Assembly: GCA_035995985.1 (NCBI GenBank) | Contig: DASYJY010000035.1 | Span: forward strand, 4,696-68,695 | DNA: 64,000 nucleotides | Origin: JADGNZ01 sp035995985 | GTDB taxonomy: Bacteria > Acidobacteriota > Thermoanaerobaculia > Gp7-AA8 | Direction of reading: 5' to 3' | In this document: positions 26,053 through 35,548 of the stretch, piece by piece | Layout: the number at the start of each line of letters is the position of its first letter | Position numbering within the stretch: position 1 is the stretch's first letter | The notes under the pieces: model-generated | The model's database searches: none | What the model saw: only the letters and a program-made list of their open reading frames with translations | What the model was told of the DNA's origin: nothing | Program-made: the position numbers and the translations under genes

Positions 26053-27753
26053 TTACAAAATGTAACGGCTGCGCAGCTGCTCCGACAGCACCTCGGCGGG
26101 CGACGTGCCGGTGGCGGACGGCTCATCGAACTCGATCTCGGCCACGGCTCCCCCTTCCGGGCGCGGCAGGAGTTGGATGGTGCCCTGGTGCAGAAGGATG
26201 ATCTTTTTCGTCAGCGTCAGCCCGAGGCCGAAGCCGGCAGGCTTTCCTGATTGGAAGGGGACGAAGAGCCGAACGGCCGGATCGAGACCCGCTCCGTCGT
26301 CTTCGACCGTGATGCGGCTCCGTGGATGCGCGCTCGTGCGGATGACGATGCGGCCCTCACCTCCCCGCGATTGAATCGATTCGACGGCGTTGCGAATGAT
26401 GTTGTCGAGTGCGCGCGCCAGGAGCGCCGCGTCACCGCGCACGGAGAGCTTGTCGCCGCTGACGTCGAACGCGATGGCCGGCGCGAGTGGCGCGATCCGT
26501 TCGACGACATCGCGGACGAGCGCGGTCAGCGCGACATCATCGTGCCGGGCGGCGAGCGGCCGGCCGAGCGCGAGGAGACGTTCGACGGCGTCCGAAAGCG
26601 CGAGCGCCTCCTGTTCGGCCTTGCGCAGCCGCTCGTTGCTCGCTTCGTCCGCCGCGCCGAGGCGAGCCAGCCGGAGGTAGCCGAGAATCGCCGCGAGTGA
26701 ATTTCGGAATTCGTGCGCAATGCCTCCTGACATTTCGCCCAGATCGGCAAGCGCCTGCATGTCGCGCACGCGCTGCTCGAGCTTGCGGACTTCGGTCAGG
26801 TCGGCGAACAGCGCGAGCATGCCGAGGTATCGGCCGTCCTGATCCATGAGCGGGACCGTCGAGACGCCGATGTGCACCGGTTCGGCGCCGCCGCTCGTCA
26901 CCTCGCGGCGCTGCACGGCGATTCGCCGCTCGTGCGCCATCGCCAGCGTCCGTGCGAACGTCGATGTGCCGAGGGCCTGCTCGACGGTGCGGCCGGTGGC
27001 GGCGGCGCTGCCCGGCAGGTCGAGGATGTCGCAGGCGAACTGATTCAGATCGACGATCAGGCCGGCTTCGTCGAGGGCGATGAATCCGGAGGTGAGACTG
27101 CGCACGAGCGTGCCGGTCAGACGGGCCAATTCGTCGGCGCGTTCTTTCTCTTGCCGATGCATCCGTTTCAGCTCGTTCTCGCGCTGCTTCAGCGTTTCGA
27201 GAGAGCTGCCGAACGTGTGGAGAAGGTAGGCGGTGCCGCCCTCGTCGCCGGCCGTTCCGCGCTCCGCCGGCGCGCGGCCTCGAATCGCGTCATTGACGTA
27301 GACCGGCAGAAGAAGGATCGCGGCGATTCCGGCGATGACGCCGGCCACGAGCGCCAGCCGCACCGTCCGGGCGATGTGCTGCAACGCCTCTTCCGCGAAG
27401 TGAATGCGGACGACGGCCGGTCCGGCCGTCCGCGTTTCCACGTGCGACGGCGCGCCGGCCGGCGGGACGATGCCCAATCGCACGACTGCACTACCCGACT
27501 GAATCTCGATGGCGTCCAGCCGGTATCGCTGCCGCAGGACATCGAGCGCGGCCAGGTCAGGGATGCCGCCTGCGAGCGTTGCCGCACACGCGTCGCTGAT
27601 AGCCGCCTCGCGTTCGCGTTCGGATCGTTGCGCGACAATCCAGAGCGCCGGAACGGTGCTCGACAACACGACGGCGCCGGCGGCGAACAGCGCCAGCAGC
27701 ATCGACGAGACGCCAAGCAACGACCTGCGCCGGGAAGCGGATCCGCTGGACAT
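26053..27753 (-). CDS. Membrane sensor histidine kinase, PilS/NtrB-like
   Basis: The 566-residue protein has an N-terminal membrane helix (SMLLALFAAGAVVLSSTVPA), an extracytoplasmic domain of about 100 residues, a second helix (LALVAGVIAGIAAILLLPVY), a linker helix, a PAS domain with VGVSTVPLMDQDGRYLG-like C-terminal strands, a DHp domain whose phospho-His is in HEFRNSLAAILGY, and an HATPase domain (N box IIRNAVES, G box DDGAGLD). The start at 27751-27753 was chosen because the longer frame would overlap the peptidase gene. The HEFRN box is that of NtrB/PilS kinases, which act with sigma-54 regulators; no such regulator gene is in the window. Confidence 0.88.
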   Translation of the reverse strand: MSSGSASRRRSLLGVSSMLLALFAAGAVVLSSTVPALWIVAQRSEREREAAISDACAATLAGGIPDLAALDVLRQRYRLDAIEIQSGSAVVRLGIVPPAGAPSHVETRTAGPAVVRIHFAEEALQHIARTVRLALVAGVIAGIAAILLLPVYVNDAIRGRAPAERGTAGDEGGTAYLLHTFGSSLETLKQRENELKRMHRQEKERADELARLTGTLVRSLTSGFIALDEAGLIVDLNQFACDILDLPGSAAATGRTVEQALGTSTFARTLAMAHERRIAVQRREVTSGGAEPVHIGVSTVPLMDQDGRYLGMLALFADLTEVRKLEQRVRDMQALADLGEMSGGIAHEFRNSLAAILGYLRLARLGAADEASNERLRKAEQEALALSDAVERLLALGRPLAARHDDVALTALVRDVVERIAPLAPAIAFDVSGDKLSVRGDAALLARALDNIIRNAVESIQSRGGEGRIVIRTSAHPRSRITVEDDGAGLDPAVRLFVPFQSGKPAGFGLGLTLTKKIILLHQGTIQLLPRPEGGAVAEIEFDEPSATGTSPAEVLSEQLRSRYIL

Positions 27754-27775
27754 TCCTGACAGGATAGCGCCGCGG

Positions 27776-28576
27776 TCAGCGCGGCACGAAGCTGAGATAC
27801 CAGTCCGCCATCTCGTGACCGAAGAACAGAACGGCGAGAAAGCCGATGCCGAGGAAGACGCCGAACGGGAGCGCGGTCCGCATCCCTTCGCCACTGCGAA
27901 TCGCGAGCGGGATGCTGATCAACGATCCGGTCACCGAGGCGATCATGAGGACCGGGACGACGCTTCGCCATCCGGTGACGGCGCCGATCATCGCCAGCAG
28001 TTTGATGTCGCCCTGCCCCATCCCCTCGGCATGGCGCAAAAGCCAGTAGATGCCGATGATCGCCAGCGGAATGGCCGCGCCGAGGAACGCGCCGAAAAGG
28101 GAGTCGAGCAGCGAATCGGCCAGCATCAGCGATGGATGCAGGATGCCGAGGCCGAGCGCGCCGGCGCCGAGTCCGATGGCGATGCCGGGGAGGTCGATGA
28201 CGTCAGGAAGGATTTGGATATCGGCGTCGATGTAGATGAGGGCGATGGTGATCGAGATGATCGCCGCGACGATCACGAATGCGACTGTCGGCCCGGTGCG
28301 CTGATAGACAGCAAGATAAAAGAGCGCGTTCGCCAGCTCTACGAGCGGATAGCGCCAGGCGATGCCGGCTCCGCAGGCGCGGCAACGTCCGCGCAGCACG
28401 ATGAAACTGAGGACGGGGATGTTGTCGTACCAGCGGATGGCCGCATCGCACTGCGGACAATGGCTGCCGGGAAAGACGATCGACTCGTCGCGCGGATAGC
28501 GATGGATGACGACGTTGAGAAAGCTTCCGACGATCGCGCCGATGGCAAAGGCGTAGATGCCGAGCAGGAGCGTCAT
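27776..28576 (-). CDS. pilD: Prepilin peptidase and N-methyltransferase (A24 family)
   Basis: The 266-residue polytopic membrane protein has the N-terminal zinc-binding CxxC pairs (CPQC and CRAC) of the methyltransferase domain and the two catalytic aspartates of the A24 family: IDADIQILPD in the membrane-proximal loop and GMGQGDIKLL (GxGD). It removes prepilin leaders and methylates the new N-terminus of all pseudopilins encoded here. An ATG at 28574-28576 was taken as start; an in-frame ATG at 28601-28603 adds nine residues. It lies 22 bp upstream of the kinase gene and 30 bp downstream of the 92-residue gene. Confidence 0.93.
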   Translation of the reverse strand: MTLLLGIYAFAIGAIVGSFLNVVIHRYPRDESIVFPGSHCPQCDAAIRWYDNIPVLSFIVLRGRCRACGAGIAWRYPLVELANALFYLAVYQRTGPTVAFVIVAAIISITIALIYIDADIQILPDVIDLPGIAIGLGAGALGLGILHPSLMLADSLLDSLFGAFLGAAIPLAIIGIYWLLRHAEGMGQGDIKLLAMIGAVTGWRSVVPVLMIASVTGSLISIPLAIRSGEGMRTALPFGVFLGIGFLAVLFFGHEMADWYLSFVPR

Positions 28577-28606
28577 TGAGGCGGATTGTATTGGGAGTGT
28601 CATCCG

Positions 28607-28885
28607 CTACGACGCGGAGATCTCTTCCCCAAGCACCTCGGCGCGCGCGGCTTCGACGGCCAGCAGGATCTCCTGGTAGAGATGGAAGGCGAAGTCTTTG
28701 TTCAGCGGCTCGGCGGCTCCGCGGTTGACGATGTCCGCGATCTGGGCGGCGTAGTACGACGCCAGCGGAAGGCGTTCGCCGGAGTTGTGGATCTGGCGGA
28801 ATCCGAAGAGCAGTTCTTCGCGCAGCGACTCGCGAAAGAGGCCGTTGGCGACGTCGTCTTCGAGGCTCTCGTAGTCGACATTCAT
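28607..28885 (-). CDS. Small acidic helical protein of unknown function
   Basis: From the ATG at 28883-28885 (overlapping the stop of the upstream HExxH gene as ATGA) the product has 92 residues: MNVDYESLEDDVANGLFRES onward, nearly all helical and rich in Glu, Ala and Leu, with no signal peptide or Cys. The coupling to the HExxH gene upstream and closeness to pilD downstream suggest one transcript of three or four genes. No family was recognised. Confidence 0.65.
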   Translation of the reverse strand: MNVDYESLEDDVANGLFRESLREELLFGFRQIHNSGERLPLASYYAAQIADIVNRGAAEPLNKDFAFHLYQEILLAVEAARAEVLGEEISAS

Positions 28886-30048
28886 CGGATGAACGACTCC
28901 ACGAGCTTGGCGTCGGCGCCGTACGCGGCGCGAACGCGGACACCGTCCAGCGCCATCTTCGGTTCGAGGCCTCGGCCGCGAAGGAAGGCCGCGTAGGCGT
29001 CGCGGAAGGCGAGGGCGCGGCCGGCGTTTTCCCACTGCGTGTCGACGAGCACGGTCGGATCGCATTTGATGTTCTGCACGACAGTGACGCGATCGTCGAT
29101 CCATCCGGCGCCGGCGTCGCCAACGAGGAAGCGCCAGTGAAACTCGCCGAGGTGCTCGACGGTGAGGGCGTGGGGGAGCGGGGACTTGTCGTCGAACGCG
29201 ACCGCCGCCGCGCTGGTCGCGGCGAGGCGTGTGAAGTATTCGGCAGGATGGAGCACCTCGCGCGTCGAACGCGGCGGGTTCTCGTCCATGCGGTCGACCA
29301 TCTTCCAGCCGCCGCGGCGATAGCCTTCGATGACCAGCTTCAGCCCCTCCGCGTACGGAAACTTGAGCGACTCGGCGAAGTAGCGTGGCGTGGACGCGTC
29401 GATCGTTTTGTCGGCGGCGCCCAGAGACGACGTCAGCATCGACAGCACTTCGGGATTGGCGAGGACGTCGTCGAGCTTTTGGCCGGCGCGGTCGAGCACG
29501 AAGTCGATCATCACCAGCGTCGCTTCGCCTTCCAGCAGCGCATGCAGCGCGAGGCCGCCGTCGGTATCTTTCTGCAAGGCAAGATCGCGCGCGCCGGCGT
29601 GGAAGCGCTGGTCCTGGAGCGCGTGCGTCAGTTCGTGGATGACGACCGACTCGCGGAGCATGTCGCTGTCTCCGATCCCGCCGGCAGCGGACGGCAGCTT
29701 GTCGATCGCGAAGTAGGTGTGCGTCAGCGGATCGTAGAAAGCCAGCACCTGCGACTCGTACAGATCGAGCATGCTGCCGACGAGATCGGTCTTGCCGCCG
29801 TCAACGAGTTGCAGGGCGCGGAGAACGAGCGCGTAGTCGTCGGGCGAATACGGCAGCGATTTCTCCATCTGCGCGCGCAGAACCTTCGGCAGCTCTTCAC
29901 GCGTGATCATCTTCGAGACGACGGGACGGATGAACGTGAGTCCGCGCAGCTTCTCGACCACTTTCATTTCGGTATCGAGCGATGCGGCGTGCGCGGCCGC
30001 CGAGACAAGAAAGAGTATTGCGATGAAGACCGGGAGCCGTCGGGACAT
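28882..30048 (-). CDS. Secreted HExxH protein, predicted zinc metallopeptidase-like
   Basis: The 388-residue product has a signal peptide (MSRRLPVFIAILFLVSAAAH) and a central HELTH zinc motif in ESVVIHELTHALQDQRF. A Glu about 36 residues on, in LLEGEATLVMIDF, could be the third ligand, giving a gluzincin-like site. The sequence around it (YESQVLAFYDPLTHTYF, and AIDKLP) recurs in predicted periplasmic metalloproteins of unknown substrate. The start at 30046-30048 gives the signal peptide its normal position. The gene overlaps the small downstream gene by 4 bp and is divergent from rsbW. Confidence 0.75.
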   Translation of the reverse strand: MSRRLPVFIAILFLVSAAAHAASLDTEMKVVEKLRGLTFIRPVVSKMITREELPKVLRAQMEKSLPYSPDDYALVLRALQLVDGGKTDLVGSMLDLYESQVLAFYDPLTHTYFAIDKLPSAAGGIGDSDMLRESVVIHELTHALQDQRFHAGARDLALQKDTDGGLALHALLEGEATLVMIDFVLDRAGQKLDDVLANPEVLSMLTSSLGAADKTIDASTPRYFAESLKFPYAEGLKLVIEGYRRGGWKMVDRMDENPPRSTREVLHPAEYFTRLAATSAAAVAFDDKSPLPHALTVEHLGEFHWRFLVGDAGAGWIDDRVTVVQNIKCDPTVLVDTQWENAGRALAFRDAYAAFLRGRGLEPKMALDGVRVRAAYGADAKLVESFIR

Positions 30049-30087
30049 GCGGCTCGCAACGGTGCGGCTATCCCCGCGATTCCGAAT

Positions 30088-30122
30088 TTCACTCTTCACA
30101 CTTCACACTTCACCCTTCACTC
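30088..30122. repeat. Tandem 7-bp repeat TTCACNC, five units (repeat family F)
   Basis: Five successive heptamers TTCACTC, TTCACAC, TTCACAC, TTCACCC, TTCACTC fill the gap between the HExxH gene and rsbW. No inverted partner is present here. The design (degenerate short tandem units, intergenic) is that of the arms of the other dispersed elements in the window. Confidence 0.75.
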
Positions 30123-30135
30123 TTTAGCCTTTACA

Positions 30136-30609
30136 ATGCGCGGCGGTTCAAAATTGATGGAACGTGACGGCGAGCGGATCGAGATCACCATCAGCAGTCG
30201 GTTCGAGAACATCGAGCTCGTGCAGGTGATCGCCGAACATCTCTGCGAAAACGCTGGGATGGATGAAGATGGCTCGCACTGGATCGGCATGGCCGTCCGC
30301 GAGGCGGTCGCGAACGCGATCAAGCACGGCAACAAGCTGGACGTGAAGAAGAAGGTCAACGCCACGTTCGAACTGCACGGCCACAATCTGGCCATCACGA
30401 TTTCAGACGAGGGAACCGGCTTCGATCCGGAGAAGGTGAGCGACCCGCTCAACCCGCAGAACCTGATGAAGACGAGCGGCCGCGGCATCTTCTACATGCG
30501 TACGTTCATGGACCAGATCCGCTATTCGTTCGAGGCCGGCGGCGGGACTTCGCTCGTGATGACTAAAAACCTGGCCAAAGGAACCGGTATCGCCAGCGGC
30601 AAAGCCTGA
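30136..30609 (+). CDS. rsbW: RsbW-like anti-sigma factor / serine-protein kinase
   Basis: The product (157 residues from ATG 30136, 150 from ATG 30157) is a single HATPase_c domain of the GHKL kind: N box MAVREAVANAIKHGN, G1 box ISDEGTGFDPEKV, G2 region TSGRGIFYMRTFMDQIRY. RsbW/SpoIIAB proteins bind a sigma factor or other partner and phosphorylate an STAS-domain antagonist. The antagonist gene follows 55 bp downstream on the same strand. No sigma-factor gene is adjacent, so the final target is unknown. The first 7 residues (MRGGSKL) may not be translated. Confidence 0.9.
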   Translation: MRGGSKLMERDGERIEITISSRFENIELVQVIAEHLCENAGMDEDGSHWIGMAVREAVANAIKHGNKLDVKKKVNATFELHGHNLAITISDEGTGFDPEKVSDPLNPQNLMKTSGRGIFYMRTFMDQIRYSFEAGGGTSLVMTKNLAKGTGIASGKA

Positions 30610-30664
30610 TATCTTCCGCGTCCGCGGCCGGATGCCGCGGGGAAGCAGACAAAGGAGAAGAGAG

Positions 30665-30991
30665 ATGAAAGCCACCACTCGCGACGTAAACGACATCGCG
30701 ATCATCAAAGTCGATGGCAAGATCACGATCGGCGCGGGCGACCAGCAGCTTCGCGATGTGATCGCGGGCGCCTCCAGCAAGAAAATCCTGCTCGACCTCT
30801 CCGGCGTGACGACGATCGATTCGTCCGGGATCGGCGAATTGGTCGGCTCGTATACGACCGTGACGAACAAGGGCGGCAAGCTGAAACTGCTGCACCTTCC
30901 TGCCAAACTCAACGAGCTGCTCCACGTGACCCAGCTCATCACCGTGTTCGAGGTCTACGAAAACGAAGACGAAGCGATCAAGAGCTTCTAG
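30665..30991 (+). CDS. rsbV: STAS-domain anti-sigma factor antagonist (RsbV-like)
   Basis: This 108-residue STAS protein has the phosphorylatable serine in TIDSSGIGELVGSY and the usual alternation of strands and helices. It is the expected substrate of the RsbW-like kinase just upstream; when unphosphorylated it would bind that kinase and free its partner. The ATG is preceded by AAGGAGAAGAGAG, a strong ribosome binding site, so it may be made in excess over the kinase. It ends 38 bp before an inverted-repeat element that also serves the convergent gene. Confidence 0.92.
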   Translation: MKATTRDVNDIAIIKVDGKITIGAGDQQLRDVIAGASSKKILLDLSGVTTIDSSGIGELVGSYTTVTNKGGKLKLLHLPAKLNELLHVTQLITVFEVYENEDEAIKSF

Positions 30992-31029
30992 GCCGGCAGG
31001 CCGCGTTTCCTCGTTCGACCGCGCGGTCT

Positions 31030-31107
31030 TAGTGGATTAGTAGATTCGTGGATCCGAAGATTCGGGTCTCTTCTTATCTACTAATCCACTGATCTACGAA
31101 TCCACTA
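31030..31107. repeat. Inverted-repeat element, family B (AGTGGATTAGTAGAT type)
   Basis: Left arm 31030-31053 and right arm 31077-31107 are imperfect inverted copies built of degenerate units such as TAGTGGATTAGTAGATTCG. The right arm supplies the TAG stop codon of the minus-strand lipoprotein gene at 31105. It lies between two convergent genes and could end transcription from both sides. A second copy is at 35003-35072. Confidence 0.8.
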
Positions 31108-31776
31108 TCCCGGTCCGCGGCGGCGCCTTGCCGGGCCGTTGTCGTCCATCCCTGTCGACGCCGGACCCTGCCAGCGCATCGGAAGCGCGTTCGTCGTAAC
31201 CGTCTCCGTTCGCTCGACCCATTTCGTGAACAGCTCGTCGGCGAGCTTCTTGTCGCGCACCGCTCGCTCTGGAATGCCGACCAGCATCGCGAACGGAGCG
31301 GGATCGCCGAGGAAGTTGACGCGGAGTTGGAGAGCATGAGGCTTCGGCGTCCAGGGGGAGTTGGCCGGCATGTGGATGTTGATGTTCGCGCCGGCGTTGA
31401 ACGTGCGCCGCTCGCCGGATGGAATCGAGATCAGCCGCGGCAGGAACTCTTCGCCGGGGATCTCGGAGCCGACGTCGATCGTGACCGTGCGCGTCTCGGG
31501 ATCGTAGTTCGACTGCGCGTTGCGGTCGGCGATCAGGATTGGGGTCGCGCGCTGATTGGTCACCTCGTACTTAATGGCGATGCTCGTCCCCTGCCTCATG
31601 TCCTCGCCATAGATTTCAGCATCGACGCGGACGTCATTCTCGGTACCGACCATCCGCCGCGCCTGTTTCATGTTGATTTTGCCGGGCGCCGTCGCGGGCG
31701 TGGGCGCCGTGTTCGAGTTGCAGGATGCGGCAAGCAACAGCATCGACGCACAAACGGATCGGCGCATGAGGGTCAT
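31105..31776 (-). CDS. Lipoprotein of unknown function, paralogue of the protein at 32494-33129
   Basis: The 223-residue product has a lipoprotein signal (RRSVCASMLLLAASC, Cys about residue 19) and a low-complexity Thr/Pro/Ala linker. The mature domain can be aligned along its length with the secreted protein at 32494-33129: ARRMVGTENDVRVDAEIYGE against PRRALGREDDIKVDAQMLQE, and VTIDVGSEIPGEEFLPRLISI against a matching VSIGAEIPEGAAMPHLTMI. The fold looks like an Ig-type beta sandwich. The C-terminus is a basic Arg/Gly tail (NGPARRRRGPG). No known family; both may come from an old duplication around the RRM gene. ATG 31767 is an alternative start. Confidence 0.75.
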   Translation of the reverse strand: MTLMRRSVCASMLLLAASCNSNTAPTPATAPGKINMKQARRMVGTENDVRVDAEIYGEDMRQGTSIAIKYEVTNQRATPILIADRNAQSNYDPETRTVTIDVGSEIPGEEFLPRLISIPSGERRTFNAGANINIHMPANSPWTPKPHALQLRVNFLGDPAPFAMLVGIPERAVRDKKLADELFTKWVERTETVTTNALPMRWQGPASTGMDDNGPARRRRGPG

Positions 31777-31828
31777 GGCGGGAAATTACTACCGTTTGCT
31801 TGCCGAAGATGAAAAACAAACGCAAATG

Positions 31829-31852
31829 AAAAGGCCTCCCGCGAGGGAGGCC
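31829..31852 (-). terminator. Rho-independent terminator of the RRM gene
   Basis: GGCCTCCC at 31833-31840 pairs perfectly with GGGAGGCC at 31845-31852 around a GCGA loop. On the minus strand the stem is followed by TTTT and further T-rich sequence. It lies 15 bp past the stop codon of the RRM protein gene. Confidence 0.88.
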
Positions 31853-31866
31853 CGGTTATCTTCAGA

Positions 31867-32376
31867 TCAGAGGCCGCGTTTCTTTGCGCGGATGTTGCGC
31901 CGGCTGCCTTTCGGCTTTCCGCCGCCGCCACCGTAAGCGCCACCGCCACCAGCGCCGCCGCCACCGCCGTAACCACCGCCACCGCCACCACCGTAGCCGC
32001 CGCCACCGCTACCACCGTAGCCGCCACCACCGCCGCCGCCGTAACCACCACCGCCGCCGCCACCCGGACCGCGGCCACCGCCACCACCGCCGAACGAACG
32101 GCCACCGCCGCCGCCACCAGCACGCGGCGGACGATCCTCGGCTGCATTCACCCGGAGGGCGCGGCCGCCCAGATCGTGACCATTGAATTTCTCGATCGCC
32201 TTCGCGGCGTCTTCATCCGACTCGAATTCGACGAACGCGAATCCGCGGGGCCGTCCCGACTCGCGATCGGTCGGAAGAAACACGTCTCGTACCGTTCCGA
32301 CCTGCGCAAACAACGCTTCGACTTCGTCGCGCGTTGTGTTGAAGTCGAGATTCCCTACGAAAACCTTGGAAGCCAT
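31867..32376 (-). CDS. Glycine-rich RRM RNA-binding protein
   Basis: The 169-residue protein has one RNA-recognition motif at residues 1-80 with both ribonucleoprotein signatures, RNP2 KVFVGNL and RNP1 RGFAFVEF, with the aromatic residues needed to stack on RNA bases. Residues 90-155 are almost only Gly with regularly spaced Tyr (GGGGGGYGG units), followed by a basic tail KPKGSRRNIRAKKRGL. Such proteins resemble cyanobacterial Rbp and plant GRPs and are often cold-induced. The ATG at 32374-32376 has AGGAG in front; an ATG at 32382 overlaps that site. The Gly tract is encoded by a degenerate GCC/ACC-rich repeat. Confidence 0.93.
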   Translation of the reverse strand: MASKVFVGNLDFNTTRDEVEALFAQVGTVRDVFLPTDRESGRPRGFAFVEFESDEDAAKAIEKFNGHDLGGRALRVNAAEDRPPRAGGGGGGRSFGGGGGGRGPGGGGGGGYGGGGGGGYGGSGGGGYGGGGGGGYGGGGGAGGGGAYGGGGGKPKGSRRNIRAKKRGL

Positions 32377-32493
32377 CAACATCTCCTCTTCTGCGGCTCA
32401 TGCCTGCCAGTTGAGTGGCTTCCGGCGTTCCGCGCGCGAAGTGTATCGCGTTGCATGATTGGTGCGAGGGAAAACTCAACTACGGCTTTCCGG

Positions 32494-33129
32494 TCACAAT
32501 CCCGAGCGCGCCGCTTCCGCCGTCACGCCCTGCCGCTCGTTACTCCAGCGGACGGGGAGAACGTTCAGTTCGACCGACGAAACGCTGGCCACCCACGTGT
32601 CGAAGAGATCGTTCGGCAACGGAGGTGCGACGGCGGACTTTGCCTGCTGCGCGATCAGATTCGCGAACGGTTTGAGATCGCGCAGAACATTGACGACGAT
32701 CTGCACAAAGCGCGGCACATGCGCCCACGGACTCTTCGCATTCGCGACGACGACTTGCGGGGACGCTCCGATGCGGAATGCGCGCGTCTGTCCCGGCGCG
32801 ATCATCGTCAGATGCGGCATTGCAGCCCCCTCGGGGATCTCGGCGCCGATCGATACGGTGATGGTCTGCGAGTCGGCGTCGAAGGTCGCGTCGGCGATTT
32901 TGTCCGCGACTGCAATCGGCGCCGAGGTCAGATTTTCGACCTGGTAGGTGACGCTGATCGGGCAACCGGGAGAAAGCGTTTCCTGAAGCATCTGCGCGTC
33001 GACCTTGATGTCGTCCTCGCGGCCGAGCGCTCTGCGTGGGTCTTTGAAATCGACTCCGCCGGCTTCGGCTGTGGAACTGACGAGAAGGAAAACTGCCACT
33101 GCTACTGCAATACGACCTGAAGATTTCAC
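32494..33129 (-). CDS. Secreted protein of unknown function, paralogue of the lipoprotein at 31105-31776
   Basis: The 211-residue product has a Sec signal peptide (GRIAVAVAVFLLVSSTAEAG) but no lipobox. Its mature domain aligns with the lipoprotein on the other side of the RRM gene, including a shared RR.hG.E.Dh.VDA start and a shared WV..... V....LPhRW end. The GTG start at 33127-33129 has a perfect AGGAGGT six bases away, partly enclosed in a hairpin. It lies 25 bp downstream of lepA on the same strand and is probably co-transcribed with it. Function unknown; a beta-sandwich periplasmic protein is likely. Confidence 0.75.
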   Translation of the reverse strand: MKSSGRIAVAVAVFLLVSSTAEAGGVDFKDPRRALGREDDIKVDAQMLQETLSPGCPISVTYQVENLTSAPIAVADKIADATFDADSQTITVSIGAEIPEGAAMPHLTMIAPGQTRAFRIGASPQVVVANAKSPWAHVPRFVQIVVNVLRDLKPFANLIAQQAKSAVAPPLPNDLFDTWVASVSSVELNVLPVRWSNERQGVTAEAARSGL

Positions 33130-33133
33130 GACG

Positions 33134-33150
33134 ACCTCCTATGCGGAGGT
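33134..33150 (-). promoter_or_regulatory. Hairpin that pairs with the ribosome binding site of the gene at 32494-33129
   Basis: ACCTCC (33134-33139) and GGAGGT (33145-33150) are perfect complements around a 5-base loop, just upstream of the GTG start. On the minus-strand mRNA the Shine-Dalgarno itself (AGGAGGT) is one arm, so the structure can hide it. It may lower translation, respond to temperature, or couple translation to ribosomes leaving lepA. Confidence 0.45.
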
Positions 33151-33154
33151 GGTC

Positions 33155-34951
<1,797 letters not shown>

Positions 34952-35002
34952 CAGGCGGCGGGCTGTCTAACACGAAGTACGCGGATTGTCATCCACGGGA
35001 GG

Positions 35003-35072
35003 AGTGGATTAGTGGATCAGGACTCTGAGCCGCTCCGCTTTCCTAATCTACGAGTCACTAATCTACTGATCC
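35003..35072. repeat. Inverted-repeat element, family B, second copy
   Basis: Left arm 35003-35022 (AGTGGATTAGTGGATCAGGA) and right arm 35041-35072 are inverted, imperfect copies of the same degenerate unit found at 31030-31107. The right arm overlaps the 3' end of the GNAT gene and encodes its last residues LDQ and the TAG stop codon. Confidence 0.8.
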
Positions 35073-35548
35073 AGCAGCTTCTCCATGATCACGACATCGC
35101 GCCAGACTCCGTCGAGTTGCCCATGCCGTTCGTAAACGCCCACTTCGCGAAATCCGAGCGCGCGCAGCAATCCGCGGCTGGCGGCGTTTTCGACGAAGAC
35201 GCGCGAAACCAGCTTCCAGAAGCCGGCAGCGCGCGCGGCGGTGAAGAGTGCTTCCATCGCCATCCGTCCGGCGCCGCGTCCGCGCGCGGCGCGGGCGGCG
35301 TAAACGGAAAATTCGGCGATGCCGGCGTAGCAATCGCGGGAACGGTAGGTCGACGTCGCGGCGAACGCGATCACCTCGCCGTCATCGTCCGCAACGACGA
35401 CGACCGGATGACGACCGTCGAACCACCGCACCACGTCGTCCGCGGTGCGGTGGCGCGTTTCGAACGTAGCCACCCGGTCGTCGATGCCTTCGTTGTAGAT
35501 GCGGGCGATGGCTGCGGCGTCGGACGCCGCGGCATCCCGCATCTTCAT
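35063..35548 (-). CDS. GNAT N-acetyltransferase, phosphinothricin acetyltransferase-like
   Basis: The 161-residue product starts MKMRDAAASDAAAIARIYNE and continues GIDDRVATFET, the N-terminal pattern of the PAT/YncA subgroup. It contains the acetyl-CoA loop region ARGRGAGRMAMEALFTAARA and the late FVENAASRGLLRALGFREVG motif of GNAT enzymes. Relatives acetylate phosphinothricin, methionine sulfone or other amines; the substrate here is not known. The ATG overlaps the stop of the S46 peptidase gene (ATGA), so the two are one operon. The final three codons lie inside a dispersed repeat, so the natural C-terminus may have been altered by the insertion. Confidence 0.88.
   Translation of the reverse strand: MKMRDAAASDAAAIARIYNEGIDDRVATFETRHRTADDVVRWFDGRHPVVVVADDDGEVIAFAATSTYRSRDCYAGIAEFSVYAARAARGRGAGRMAMEALFTAARAAGFWKLVSRVFVENAASRGLLRALGFREVGVYERHGQLDGVWRDVVIMEKLLDQ

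Noticed and set aside
30088..30122. CRISPR array
   Set aside because: Seven-base units without spacers; a simple tandem repeat.
31900..32130. Tandem repeat or CRISPR-like tract rich in GCC/ACC
   Set aside because: It is the coding sequence for the Gly/Tyr-rich tail of the RRM protein; units vary at wobble positions and there are no spacers.
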